From Gammaproteobacteria bacterium (GTDB lineage: Bacteria; Pseudomonadota; Gammaproteobacteria; Pseudomonadales; UBA5518): a stretch of 64,000 bases of DNA. The notes beneath the pieces are model-generated. The model was not told where the DNA came from. It was given only the letters and a program-made list of their open reading frames with translations, and did no database searches. Location: contig JADKDK010000002.1 in NCBI GenBank assembly GCA_016718385.1, forward strand, positions 496,001-560,000, given 5' to 3'. Positions 7,885 through 16,392 of this stretch are shown one piece after another. Positions within the stretch are counted from its first letter, which is position 1; every line of letters starts with the position of its first letter. A program made the translations under genes and the position numbers.

Positions 7885-8020
7885 GCACCCTCAGATTGGT
7901 CATTTTATGATCAAATAACATTTTTTACATATTTGCCAATAGGTTAAGAGATTTTCTTAATGTTGTTTTTTACCGAAATGACAAATTTGTTGCGCCCGAT
8001 GTCACTTTCTTGACAGCATT
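7885..8020. other. AT-rich, probably easily melted gap
   Basis: This stretch is full of T and A runs (CATTTTATGATCAAATAAC, ACATTTTTT, TTAAGAGATTTTCTTAA, TTGTTTTTTACC), in sharp contrast to the GC-rich surroundings. It contains no reading frame of note and lies between DnaA boxes at 7826 and 8028. It could be an unwinding element, a promoter region or a transfer scar. Confidence 0.5.
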
Positions 8021-8027
8021 TGCGCAG

Positions 8028-8036
8028 TGTGCATAA
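8028..8036 (-). other. Perfect DnaA box
   Basis: TGTGCATAA reads TTATGCACA on the minus strand, an exact match to TTATNCACA. It sits just past the 3' end of the dUTPase gene. Confidence 0.55.
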
Positions 8037-8043
8037 CAACAGC

Positions 8044-8676
8044 TCAGGCGTGCGCGGCCGCAACCTGCGCGTAGCGCGCCGCCAGGGCGCCGTAGAGCTC
8101 GTCCGCGTAGCGGGGACTACGGCTGTCCAGTTGGCCCAGCAGCTCCGCCAGGTGCTCGTTGTCCTCGCGTCCCTGCCAGGTCTTGCGGTAGCTGCCGTCC
8201 TTGTAGCCATGGTCCTGGCGGAAGAAGTTCAGCACGTTCTTGCCCACGTAGGCGGTGAACAGCTCATCGGGAGTCATGCCGGCCGCCTGCAGCAGGGACC
8301 AGAATGGGCCGACCGCGAATTCGCGCCCCACCAGTGCCCGGCCCGCCAAGGCCTCGACGGCCTCGCGCAATTCCATGGTCTGCGGCGGGGCGAGCCGCAA
8401 CTCCTCGAGCATGCCGGCGGCGATCTGCGCCGGCGTGCTGGTGCCATCGAAGCGCATGCTCATGCCGAAGTGCCAGATATCGACGATCTCCAGCTTCACG
8501 TGTTCCCAGGCCGGCTGCTGATGCTTCCACCACTTGTAGCCATAGTGCTCGATCAGCTCCCCGCACTCGATCCACAGTGCGCGATACCAGGCGAATTGCT
8601 GGTTGATCCAGTCGGGATGGACCTTGCGGTTCATCCGGTCCTGCATTTCCAGCATGGTCGTCAGTTGCTGCAGCAT
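8044..8676 (-). CDS. dUTP diphosphatase, dimeric all-alpha type
   Basis: The 210-residue product belongs to the all-alpha NTP pyrophosphatase superfamily (dUTPase_2, as in Campylobacter and trypanosomes), not the trimeric Dut family. It hydrolyses dUTP to dUMP, keeping uracil out of DNA. Metal-binding signatures are visible: ECGELIEHYGYKWWK near residue 38 with the paired acidic residues, and EIVDIWHFGMSM near 63; KNVLNFFRQDHGYKDG near 145 is the typical distal helix with Lys/Asp contacts. The gene is flanked on both sides by AT-rich gaps with DnaA boxes and lies back to back with SOS-controlled imuAB, an apt setting for a DNA-precursor enzyme. Confidence 0.85.
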   Translation of the reverse strand: MLQQLTTMLEMQDRMNRKVHPDWINQQFAWYRALWIECGELIEHYGYKWWKHQQPAWEHVKLEIVDIWHFGMSMRFDGTSTPAQIAAGMLEELRLAPPQTMELREAVEALAGRALVGREFAVGPFWSLLQAAGMTPDELFTAYVGKNVLNFFRQDHGYKDGSYRKTWQGREDNEHLAELLGQLDSRSPRYADELYGALAARYAQVAAAHA

Positions 8677-8762
8677 CGGCGGTGATCCCTCTATCTGTCT
8701 GGAATCGGGGAAGACGAAAGCGCGGCCATGCTAGCACAGCACAGCCGGAACACCGGAAATGC

Positions 8763-8771
8763 TGTGGATAA
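8763..8771 (-). other. Perfect DnaA box
   Basis: TGTGGATAA (TTATCCACA on the minus strand), about 87 bases upstream of the dUTPase start. A weaker GGGGATAAA follows at 8777. Confidence 0.55.
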
Positions 8772-8946
8772 AACCGGGGATAAAAGAGCGCAGCTGCACG
8801 TATCGCTCACAAGCATCTGCCTCCACATCTGTATTCAACTTCAAATACATAACGCACTACATTGTTTTTGAAAGCTAAAAAGTTATTTCTCGAATTCTGT
8901 GCACATGTCGTGGTACGCGTTCCGCAATGCGGCACCGCACTGCAAA

Positions 8947-8955
8947 TGTGCATAA
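8947..8955 (-). other. Perfect DnaA box
   Basis: TGTGCATAA (TTATGCACA on the minus strand), an exact consensus match about 56 bases before the LexA box of imuA. Confidence 0.55.
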
Positions 8956-9010
8956 CGCGCCGAAAGCGGAACAGCCGTTGTTTACAACAGCCGACGGAAT
9001 CACCAGAATA

Positions 9011-9026
9011 CTGTATATTTGAACAG
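9011..9026 (+). promoter_or_regulatory. LexA (SOS) box of imuAB
   Basis: CTGTATATTTGAACAG matches the gammaproteobacterial LexA operator CTG-N10-CAG with an AT-rich core. It ends nine bases before the imuA ATG, so LexA bound here would block transcription initiation or early elongation. imuA is a well-known SOS gene. Confidence 0.88.
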
Positions 9027-9034
9027 TCATTGGC

Positions 9035-9832
9035 ATGAACCGCTTGCTGCAAACACTGCTCGCCCGCCCCGATGTCTGGCAGGCTTCCAGCCCCCGCACG
9101 GCAACCGCGACCGGGGACGCCCTGCCCAGCGGACATGCCGCCCTCGACCGGGTCCTGCACCGTGGCGGCTGGCCGCGCGCGGCACTGACCGAGGTGCTCA
9201 GCGGCAACTGCGGCATCGGCGAGATGCAGTTGCTGGCGCCGGCATTGGCACATTGCAGCCGAGGCTCGCGCCGGCTGTTCTTCGTCTGCCCACCCTATCT
9301 GCCTTATGCGCCCGCCCTGCTGGCACAGGACGTGGCGCTGGAACGGCTGCTGGTCGTGCGGGCGGAGCGGGACGTCGACACCCTGTGGTGCACGGAACAG
9401 ATCCTGCGTTCCGGTGCTGCGGCCTGCCTGCTGGCCTGGCTGCCCGAATCGCGCCTCGGCGATTACCGCGCCCTGCGCCGCCTGCAGCTCGCCGCGCAGG
9501 GCAGCGCCAGCCTGGCATTCCTGTTCCGCCCGCCACAGGCGGCGCACAGCCTCTCGCCCGCCGCGTTGCGGATCGTGCTGCGGGGTACGCGGGAGCACCT
9601 CGCGCTCGAGATCCTCAAGCAGCGCGGCGGCCAGGCGGGCCAGCAGCTCACGCTCGCCCGCGCCAACGCCCTGCTGCAGCCGCGCATCGACCCCGCCCTG
9701 CTGCCCGTTGTGGGTCCGGATTTATCCGGACAGATGCATTGTCCGGATAAATCCGGACCTACGGCCGAACGAATGCCATGTCCGGCTGAAGCCGGACCCA
9801 CGGTCTCGCGCGCCAGCGCGGCGTTGCACTGA
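9035..9832 (+). CDS. imuA: SOS translesion-synthesis protein ImuA (repeat-extended C-terminus)
   Basis: ImuA is a RecA-like accessory protein that works with ImuB and DnaE2 in SOS mutagenesis. The product has 265 residues; the recognisable family part is residues 1-225 (ALPSGHAALDRVLHRGGWPRAALTEVL at the N-terminus, in which the Walker region is degenerate as usual, then ELLAPAL-like, LFFVCPPYLPYAPAL and GDYRALRRLQLAAQ). The last about 40 residues (GPDLSG, PDKSGPT, PAEAGPT) are translated from three REP-like palindromes, so the natural end was probably near 9710. The gene follows a LexA box and is 12 bases ahead of imuB. Confidence 0.88.
   Translation: MNRLLQTLLARPDVWQASSPRTATATGDALPSGHAALDRVLHRGGWPRAALTEVLSGNCGIGEMQLLAPALAHCSRGSRRLFFVCPPYLPYAPALLAQDVALERLLVVRAERDVDTLWCTEQILRSGAAACLLAWLPESRLGDYRALRRLQLAAQGSASLAFLFRPPQAAHSLSPAALRIVLRGTREHLALEILKQRGGQAGQQLTLARANALLQPRIDPALLPVVGPDLSGQMHCPDKSGPTAERMPCPAEAGPTVSRASAALH
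9710..9803 (+). repeat. Three REP-like palindromes inside the 3' end of imuA
   Basis: Units: GTGGG-TCCGGAT-TT-ATCCGGA-CA at 9710, its inverted relative TGTCCGGAT-AA-ATCCGGACCTACG near 9751, and TGTCCGGCT-GA-AGCCGGACCCACGG near 9779. Each is a GTRGG head plus a near-perfect hairpin. All three are in frame and are translated as the ImuA tail. Confidence 0.75.
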
Positions 9833-9844
9833 GCCCGTGTCGCC

Positions 9845-11305
9845 ATGCTCTGGCTCTGCCTGCGCTTCCCGCTGCTGCCGCTGGAGGTCTTCACCCGCGC
9901 CGGCATGCACGCGCAACGCCCCGTCATCGTCACCGAAAAGCACCGCGTGCTGTGCCACGACGCGCTCGCCGGCGAACATGGCGTGAGCCCCGGCATCTCG
10001 GCCAGCACCGCGCAGGCCCTGTGCCCCGGGCTGCTGACGCTCGAACGGCGCAAGGAACGCGAGGCCGCCGCGCTGCTCGGGCTGGCCGACTGGGGCTACC
10101 GTTTCACGTCGCTGCTGGCGCTGGAGCCACCCGACGGCCTGCTGCTGGAAGTGAGCGGCAGCCTGCGTCTCTTCGGTGGCCTCGAGCGCCTGCTGCGGCA
10201 GGTGGAAGACGAACTGGCCGAGCGCGGCCACGCACACCTCGACGGCCTGGCGCCGACGCCGGCGGGCGCCGCCCTGCTGGCCCGCGCCCATCCCTGCACC
10301 CCTGCGGACATCCCGCCGTGGTGCACGAACGGCGACCTCGCCGCCTTCCGCGCCGGCCTCGGCGAGCTGCCGCTGGATCTGCTCGAGGTGCCGGACAGGC
10401 AGCGCCTGCGCATGCAGCGGATGGGCTTCTCCCGTATCGGCGCCCTGCTCGCGCTGCCGCGCGCCGCGCTCGGCAAGCGTTTCGGCCACGAATTCCTCGA
10501 TCGCCTGCAGCGCCTGGACGGCGAGAAACCCGACCCGCGCCTGCCGCACCAGCCGCGGGATTTCTTCCACGCCGAACTGCAATTCCTCGAGCCGCTGCAC
10601 CACAGCACGATGCTGCTGTTCCCGGCACAGCGCCTGCTGCGCGAGCTGGGGCAGTTCCTCGACCGCCGCCAGTGCTTCTGCCAGCGCCTCGACTGGCGCC
10701 TGCGCGACATCAGCGGCCGCACGCTCGCGCTCGGCCTGCCCTGTTCGCTCGCGCACAACAGCCACGCGGCCCTGATCGGCCTCACGCGGCTGAAGTTCGA
10801 GTCCCTGCGGCTGGCCGAGCCGGCGGAATCGCTGGCGCTCGTGTGCCGCGACTTCGCGCCGGTGCACCAGCAGAGCGCCGCGCTGTTCCCCGACGCCGAC
10901 GAGGACGCGGAGCAGGCCGGCCGCCTGCTGCTCGACCGCCTCGCGATACGCCTGGGGGAAGGCTGCGTTCATGGCATCGGCACCGCCGACGCCCACCTGC
11001 CGGAACACGCCTGGCGCAGCACGCAGGGGGCCGAAAGCGCCGCCAGCGGGGCCACGGCAATCCCGGCGCAGCGCCCGTCCTGGCTGTTGCCCGAGCCGCT
11101 GCCGCTGGCGCGAGACGCGCAGGGCCTGCGCTGGCACGGACGCCTGCGGCTGCTGAGCGGCCCGGAGCGCATCGAGAGCGACTGGTGGGGCACGGAGGGC
11201 AAACGCGACTACTTCATCGCGCGACACGAGCAGAACGGCACCCTGTGCTGGGTGTTCCGCGATCACCACAGCCGGCGCTGGTTCCTGCACGGGCTGTTCG
11301 GCTGA
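9845..11305 (+). CDS. imuB: Y-family polymerase-like protein ImuB
   Basis: ImuB is an inactive Y-family polymerase relative that bridges the beta clamp, ImuA and DnaE2 during error-prone repair. The 486-residue product starts LWLCLRFPLLPLEV, has the degenerate palm (LEPPDGLLLEVSGSLRLFGG near residue 95, lacking the catalytic Asp-Glu pair of DinB), the thumb segment MGFSRIGALLALPRAALGKRFG, and a C-terminal FRDHHSRRWFLHGLFG tail typical of ImuB. It is 12 bases downstream of imuA under the same LexA box. dnaE2, which often follows, is absent: REP elements and a PQQ dehydrogenase come next. Confidence 0.93.
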   Translation: MLWLCLRFPLLPLEVFTRAGMHAQRPVIVTEKHRVLCHDALAGEHGVSPGISASTAQALCPGLLTLERRKEREAAALLGLADWGYRFTSLLALEPPDGLLLEVSGSLRLFGGLERLLRQVEDELAERGHAHLDGLAPTPAGAALLARAHPCTPADIPPWCTNGDLAAFRAGLGELPLDLLEVPDRQRLRMQRMGFSRIGALLALPRAALGKRFGHEFLDRLQRLDGEKPDPRLPHQPRDFFHAELQFLEPLHHSTMLLFPAQRLLRELGQFLDRRQCFCQRLDWRLRDISGRTLALGLPCSLAHNSHAALIGLTRLKFESLRLAEPAESLALVCRDFAPVHQQSAALFPDADEDAEQAGRLLLDRLAIRLGEGCVHGIGTADAHLPEHAWRSTQGAESAASGATAIPAQRPSWLLPEPLPLARDAQGLRWHGRLRLLSGPERIESDWWGTEGKRDYFIARHEQNGTLCWVFRDHHSRRWFLHGLFG

Positions 11306-11335
11306 ACCCGGCTGGCGTGGCGCAATGCGCCGCCC

Positions 11336-11417
11336 GTAGACCCGGATTCAGCCGGACATTGCTACCCGTAGGTTCGCATTCATGCGAACAATTGTCCGGC
11401 TGAAGCCGGACCCACGG
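11336..11417 (+). repeat. Three REP-like palindromes after imuB
   Basis: Units at about 11336 (GTAGA head, imperfect CCGGATTCAGCCGG stem), 11370 (GTAGG-TTCGCAT-TC-ATGCGAA-CA) and 11394 (TGTCCGGCT-GA-AGCCGGACCCACGG). They fill the gap between convergent imuB and the PQQ dehydrogenase gene. Confidence 0.7.
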
Positions 11418-11468
11418 TCGGACGGTTTGCTGCGCGACAGCGCACCACGCATCGGGCTGCGTGGCCTC

Positions 11469-13646
11469 TCAGCCGGCGTTCCCGCCCTGGCGCGCGGCCT
11501 GCTCCGCGAGCAGATCGTGCGCGCGCTTGATCACGTAGGCATGGATCGCCTCCACGTCCTCCCTGCCGAACACCTGGGCGAAGCCGACCATGCCCTTCTG
11601 GTGGCGAAGCCCCCCGCGCACGATCGCATCGAACTCGGCGTGCGTCGCGGCCGAGGCATAACGCAGGTCGGGCACCACGCCGCCACCCACCGCGCCGTCG
11701 CCATGGCAGGCGAAGCAACGCGCCGCATACAGCGTCTTGCCGCGCGCCACCTGCTCCGGCGTCGCGCTCAGCGGCGGCGGCGCGAGTGCGCGCGTCACCG
11801 CGACGGGCTCGGGCAACTGCTGCCTGCCATCCAGCGCGTACACCAGCAGCCGGCTGCGGTTCACGGAACCCGCCATCTGCGCCACGCGCCCGCCGGCGAG
11901 CGGCAGCCCGCCGCCCCAGCCGACCACGACCGCGACGTACTGCTCGCCGTCGACGGCATATGTCATCGGCGCCGCCACCACGCCGGTCTGCACCGGCGCG
12001 GCCCACAGGCGCTCGCCGGTGTCGGCGCGATAGGCCACGAACTCGCCGCGCGCGCTGCCCTGGAACACCAGCTCACCGGCCGTGCTCAGCACACCGCCGT
12101 TGAACGGCGCGCCCTGCTCGACGCGCCAGGCTTCCTTGCGCGCCACCGGATCCCAGGCGACCAGGTGGCCCTGCACCAGTTTCAGCACTTCGGCAGCCGC
12201 CGCCGGATCCTCGGGCAGCCCGGCCGCCTCGACGTCGACGCCCGTGTTCCACAGCCCGGGCTCGAACGCGAACTTGTCGTCGTGCTTGTAGACGAAGGGG
12301 ATTTCCTGCACCGGGATATAGACCAGCCCGGTGCGCGGACTGAAGCTCATCGGATGCCAGTTGTGCGCGCCGTGCGGTGACGGGAACACCAGCGCCTCCT
12401 TGCCGACGTAGCGCGCCTGCGCATTGGGGACCGGGCGACCGTTGGCGTCGATCCCCTCGGCCCAGGTCTGGTAGGCATAGGCATCGCCCGAAAGGAACTC
12501 CCCGGTCGCGCGATCGAGCACGTAGAAGAAACCGTTCTTGGGCGCCTGCATGATCACCTTGCGCGGCGTGCCGCCGATCGGCAGCTCGGCGAGGACCAGG
12601 TGCTGCGTCGCGGTGTAGTCCCAGGTGTCGCCGGGCGTGGTCTGGTAATGCCAGACGTAGGCGCCGGTGTCGGGGTCGAGCGCCACGATCGACGACAGGT
12701 ACAGGTTGTCGCCCCCGCCCGGGCTGCGGTACTGCTGGTTCCACGGCGAGCCGTTGCCCACACCGACGTAGAGCAGGTCGAGTTCGGGGTCGTAGGCCAT
12801 CGAGTCCCAAACCGTGCCGCCGCCGCCGATCTTCCACCACTCGCCGCCCGACCAGGTCGCCGCCGCCCGTTCCAGCGCGGGCGACTCGAAGGGCTGCGCC
12901 GGGTCGCCCGGCACCGTGTAGAAGCGCCATTTCATGTCGCCGGTTTCGGCGTCGTAGGCGCTCACGTAGCCACGCACGCCCAGTTCGGAGCCGCCGTTGC
13001 CGATGATCACCAGCCCCTTCACCACGCGCGGCGCGCCGGTGATCGAGTAGGGCTTGTCGCGGGGCGTGGTCTGCACCGACCACAACACCTTGCCGTCAGT
13101 CGCATCCAGCGCCTGCAGCCGCCCGTCGAGCGTGCCCACGAAGACCTTGCCGCCCCAGGCCGCGACACCGCGATTGACCGCGTCGCAGCACAGGTGCACC
13201 GCCCACTGCCGCGGCACCCCGGGGTCGTGATGCCACAGCAGCGCCCCGCTCTTCGCGTCGAAGGCGTAGACCATGCTCCAGGTGCCGGTCACGTACAGGC
13301 GGCCGTCGACCACGATCGGTGTGGCCTCCATGCCGCGGTCGGTGGGGAAGTCGAAGAACCATGCGAGCCCCAGCCGGCCCACGTTTGCGGTGTCGATGCG
13401 ATCGAGCGGACTGAAGCGCTGCTCGGAATAGCTGCGCCCGTGGCTCAGCCAGTTGTGCGGCTCGCCATCGGCCGCACCGATGCGTGCACCGTCCACGGAA
13501 GTCACGGCAGGCACCGGCGATGCGGCCGGCGGCGAAACCGCCGCCGCGTCGCCAGGCACCGGCGCACGACCCGCGTGTTCGTCGCTGCAGCCCAGCAGCG
13601 CCGCCAGCAGGATTGCGTACGACAGCAGCATGCGCCTATGGCTCAT
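11469..13646 (-). CDS. PQQ-dependent alcohol dehydrogenase with C-terminal cytochrome c domain (quinohemoprotein)
   Basis: This 725-residue enzyme should oxidise alcohols in the periplasm with PQQ and pass electrons to its own heme c. A lipoprotein signal (MLLSYAILLAALLGCSDE) starts the protein. The eight-bladed propeller has the vicinal disulfide LCCDAVNRG, the TWDYTATQ segment carrying the catalytic-base region, and GNGSPWNQ. The heme motif CFACH is near residue 645 with KGMVGFAQ supplying the likely Met ligand. Start at 13646 because AAGGAG lies upstream and the lipobox then sits correctly; a longer frame to 13829 lacks support. No PQQ-synthesis gene is in the window. The exact substrate is unknown. 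Confidence 0.9.
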   Translation of the reverse strand: MSHRRMLLSYAILLAALLGCSDEHAGRAPVPGDAAAVSPPAASPVPAVTSVDGARIGAADGEPHNWLSHGRSYSEQRFSPLDRIDTANVGRLGLAWFFDFPTDRGMEATPIVVDGRLYVTGTWSMVYAFDAKSGALLWHHDPGVPRQWAVHLCCDAVNRGVAAWGGKVFVGTLDGRLQALDATDGKVLWSVQTTPRDKPYSITGAPRVVKGLVIIGNGGSELGVRGYVSAYDAETGDMKWRFYTVPGDPAQPFESPALERAAATWSGGEWWKIGGGGTVWDSMAYDPELDLLYVGVGNGSPWNQQYRSPGGGDNLYLSSIVALDPDTGAYVWHYQTTPGDTWDYTATQHLVLAELPIGGTPRKVIMQAPKNGFFYVLDRATGEFLSGDAYAYQTWAEGIDANGRPVPNAQARYVGKEALVFPSPHGAHNWHPMSFSPRTGLVYIPVQEIPFVYKHDDKFAFEPGLWNTGVDVEAAGLPEDPAAAAEVLKLVQGHLVAWDPVARKEAWRVEQGAPFNGGVLSTAGELVFQGSARGEFVAYRADTGERLWAAPVQTGVVAAPMTYAVDGEQYVAVVVGWGGGLPLAGGRVAQMAGSVNRSRLLVYALDGRQQLPEPVAVTRALAPPPLSATPEQVARGKTLYAARCFACHGDGAVGGGVVPDLRYASAATHAEFDAIVRGGLRHQKGMVGFAQVFGREDVEAIHAYVIKRAHDLLAEQAARQGGNAG

Positions 13647-13713
13647 CTCGTTCTCCTTGTGATCGGGATTGATCGAACTGTGATCGGCACAGACGCGTGC
13701 GCGCCGGCACGGC

Positions 13714-16344
13714 TCAGGCACCCGCAGGCCCGAGCAGCGTCGCGAGCCGATGCAGCGTGCCGTGCGCCGGCTCGCCGCCACTGTCGCGCAGCGCCGTCTC
13801 GAGCGCGAGGCAACGCTCGGCGAGCACACCGCGCGTGAACATGCGCGCTACCCCCAGCAACTGGTGCGCGGCGTCGGCGCCGCCGGCCAGGTCACGGGCG
13901 GCAACGCACCCCTCCACGGCGCCCAGCAGGCGGCGCAATTCCGCCGCAACCTCGTCCCGCGTGATACCCGCGCGCACCTCGATGTCCCACGCATTGTCGT
14001 GGCGCGCATGCCGGTGCAGCACCTCGAGCAGCTTCGCCTCGTCGATCGGTTTGTACAGCACCTCGCGCACGCCCGCCGCCGCCAGCGCGGCCTCCTCGCT
14101 ACCGATCACGTTGGCGGTGAGCGCGTAGACCGGCAAGCCGGGGTGGCGCTGGCGCAGGTGACGCGCCAGCGTGACGCCATCCATGCCGGGCATGTGTACG
14201 TCCAGCAGCACCAGGTCGGGCGTCGCGCCGGGCAGCAGGCGCAGCGCCTCGGCACCCCCGCCGGCCTCGCTCACCGTCACGCCGAAATCACGCAAGCGCA
14301 TGGCGATCATGTGCCGGTTGAGCTCGTTGTCCTCCACGATCAGGCAGTGCAGATCGAGATCGGGTTGTCCGGGAACGCCCGCCGCGGGATACCCCTCGGC
14401 GATCTGTGCCGGGGCGCCGGCCCGGCGTGCACAGGCGGCGAGCAGCTGGCGCCGCCGCAGTGGCAACGGCACCAGGTCGGCGACGTAGCGCTGCGCCGGG
14501 TCCGTGACCACCTCGATCGGCCGCAGGCGCAGCGCCGGCGTCGCACCGCCCAACCAGGGCTCGCAGCAAGGCTCTCCCGTGTCCTCCAGCGCCAGCAGCA
14601 GGTCGATCGCGCCGAACGCCTCGGGCGCGACAGGGATCATGCGCAGATCGTGCACGCCCGCCAGCTCGAACCGGCTGCCCAGATAATCGCGCAGCACCGG
14701 CACGTGGGGGCTGTCGCTGCGACACAGCAGCGCCACGCGCAGGCGCGACGGCGCAGGCAGATCCTCGCCATCCACGGCGAGCGACGGCGCCAGCTCCAGC
14801 GGCAACTCCAGGCGCGCGGAGGTACCCACGCCCGGTGCGCCGTTCAGCGTGAGCTGCCCGCCCAGCGCACGCGCCAGCCCCAGGCTGATCGACAGCCCGA
14901 GGCCGCTGCCGCCGAAGCGCCGCGTCATGCTCTCGTCGGCCTGCGCGAAGGGCTGGAACAGCCAGTCCACATTCCCGGGCGCGATGCCGATACCGGTATC
15001 CGTGACCTCGAGCAGCAGGCGCGCGGCGCCCGCCACCGGGACATCGGCGCTGGCGCGGACCGTCACGTGCCCGACCTCGGTGAACTTGATGGCATTGCTG
15101 ATGAGGTTGCCGAGCACCTGCGCGATGCGCAGCGAATCGCCGATCACGCGCTGCGGCAACCCCGGTTCGACGTGGCAGACCAGCGCGAGCGCCCTGGCGT
15201 GCGCGGCCGGCGCCTGCATCATCACCGTGTCCTCGATGCACGATTCGAGGTCGAATTCGCGCCGCTCCAGACGCAGCGAGTCGTTCTCGATCGTCTCGAC
15301 GATCAGGATGTCGTCGACCAGCGCCTGCAGCGTGCGCGAGCCCTGCTCCACGTGGCGAAACAGCTCGGCGCGCTGCTCGGGGCGCTCGGCCTGCTGCATC
15401 ATGCGCGCGAATCCCGTCACGGTGGTCAGCGGTGTGCGCAGCTCATGGCTCATGCGCGCGAGAAACATGCTCTTGGCGCGCCCTGCCGCCTCGGCGCGCT
15501 CCAGCGCCTGGTCGAGCTCGCGGTTGCGCTGCTCGCGCTCGTTCAGCGTGCGCGAGAGCTCGGCGGTGGCTTCGTCGACTCGGCGGTTCTGCTCCGCGTT
15601 GGCCGCCTCCACCCAGTCGGCCATCGCGTTGACGCCGTCCTCGAGCTCGCGCATCTCGCCGCTGCCCGTGGGCTGCGTGCGCGCGCCGAGCTCTCCGGCG
15701 CGGATGCGCGCCACCACCAGCGACAAGCGATGCATCGGTACCGTGAGCCGGCGCGATACCACGTGCGCCAGCGCCCAGGCCACCAGCAGCGCGCCCAGCG
15801 TGATGCCCGTGCTGTTCAGCAGCATCGCGCGCTGGATCGCTGCCAGTCCGTGCGGATCGAAGGACAACAGCACCCGGCCGATCAGCTCGGGCTCGGCGGC
15901 GGCATCCGCGGCGCTGAACGCCACGGCCTCGTCGCGAGGCGCGCGCATGCGCGCGCGCACCTCGCGCTGGAACAGGTAGCGTTGTCCGCTCCCCGCGCAA
16001 CCGGCGGCGTCACGCCAGCAGTGCCGGGCCATGTCAACTTCCGGCGCCTCGCCCGCAGCCGCCAGCACGGCGCCATCGGCATCGAGGAACAACGTGGCGA
16101 CCGCCGCGCCCGCGCCCCTGAGGTTGCTCGCGGCCAGGCGCTGCAGCGTCTCGCTGTCGGCGACCAGCAACGCGAGCTCGCTGGCGTGGGCGAGGTAGCG
16201 CGACTCGCGTTCCCCGCGCGACTCCAGCTCGGCGCGGGCATCGCTCACGCGCAGGCTGGTGAGCCACGCGCTCAGGCCCAGCGCCGGAAGCAGCATCGGC
16301 ACCAGGATCATCAGCAGCGCGATCGAACGGATACTGAGTTTCAT
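13714..16344 (-). CDS. BarA-like hybrid sensor histidine kinase with receiver and Hpt domains
   Basis: The 876-residue protein is an unorthodox inner-membrane kinase. Order: membrane helix at about residues 7-29, a periplasmic sensor, second helix near 178-198, HAMP to about 255, coiled coil, HisKA with MSHELRTPL (His near 300), HATPase with NLISNAIKF, DTGIGIAP and GGSGLGLSI, a degenerate receiver-like linker (about 530-640), a true receiver with LVLLDVHMPG (Asp near 712) and YKPID, and an Hpt domain with AAHQLLG (His near 826). This architecture matches BarA/GacS, whose partner is UvrY/GacA; that regulator is not in the window. It lies between the PQQ dehydrogenase and the radical SAM gene on the same strand, with separate short gaps. 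Confidence 0.9.
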   Translation of the reverse strand: MKLSIRSIALLMILVPMLLPALGLSAWLTSLRVSDARAELESRGERESRYLAHASELALLVADSETLQRLAASNLRGAGAAVATLFLDADGAVLAAAGEAPEVDMARHCWRDAAGCAGSGQRYLFQREVRARMRAPRDEAVAFSAADAAAEPELIGRVLLSFDPHGLAAIQRAMLLNSTGITLGALLVAWALAHVVSRRLTVPMHRLSLVVARIRAGELGARTQPTGSGEMRELEDGVNAMADWVEAANAEQNRRVDEATAELSRTLNEREQRNRELDQALERAEAAGRAKSMFLARMSHELRTPLTTVTGFARMMQQAERPEQRAELFRHVEQGSRTLQALVDDILIVETIENDSLRLERREFDLESCIEDTVMMQAPAAHARALALVCHVEPGLPQRVIGDSLRIAQVLGNLISNAIKFTEVGHVTVRASADVPVAGAARLLLEVTDTGIGIAPGNVDWLFQPFAQADESMTRRFGGSGLGLSISLGLARALGGQLTLNGAPGVGTSARLELPLELAPSLAVDGEDLPAPSRLRVALLCRSDSPHVPVLRDYLGSRFELAGVHDLRMIPVAPEAFGAIDLLLALEDTGEPCCEPWLGGATPALRLRPIEVVTDPAQRYVADLVPLPLRRRQLLAACARRAGAPAQIAEGYPAAGVPGQPDLDLHCLIVEDNELNRHMIAMRLRDFGVTVSEAGGGAEALRLLPGATPDLVLLDVHMPGMDGVTLARHLRQRHPGLPVYALTANVIGSEEAALAAAGVREVLYKPIDEAKLLEVLHRHARHDNAWDIEVRAGITRDEVAAELRRLLGAVEGCVAARDLAGGADAAHQLLGVARMFTRGVLAERCLALETALRDSGGEPAHGTLHRLATLLGPAGA

Positions 16345-16392
16345 TGTCGGTGTTGTTGCGGCTCAGTCCGGGGCCGAGCATAGCGCAATCAC

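Larger units (their letters stand above)
8677..9034. other. Divergent intergenic region between dUTPase gene and imuA
   Basis: The 358-base gap has no gene. It holds two perfect DnaA boxes (8763-8771 and 8947-8955), an AT-rich stretch at about 8825-8895 (TACATTGTTTTTGAAAGC, AAAAAGTTATTT) and a LexA box at its right end. Promoters for both divergent genes must lie here, but I cannot place them with confidence. Confidence 0.6.

Noticed and set aside
7812..8955. Calling the locus oriC outright
   Set aside because: DnaA boxes and AT-rich DNA are present, but dnaA, rpmH, mnmG, parAB and dense GATC sites are absent and no skew data are available; reported as a finding only.
13647..13829. A 61-residue N-terminal extension of the PQQ dehydrogenase
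   Set aside because: It overlaps the kinase 3' end in another frame, is Arg/Cys-rich, and would bury the lipoprotein signal that begins at 13646.
13750..16383. An 877-codon plus-strand frame opposite the hybrid kinase
   Set aside because: Every kinase, receiver and Hpt motif is on the minus strand; the plus frame is His/Arg/Gln-rich low-complexity shadow.
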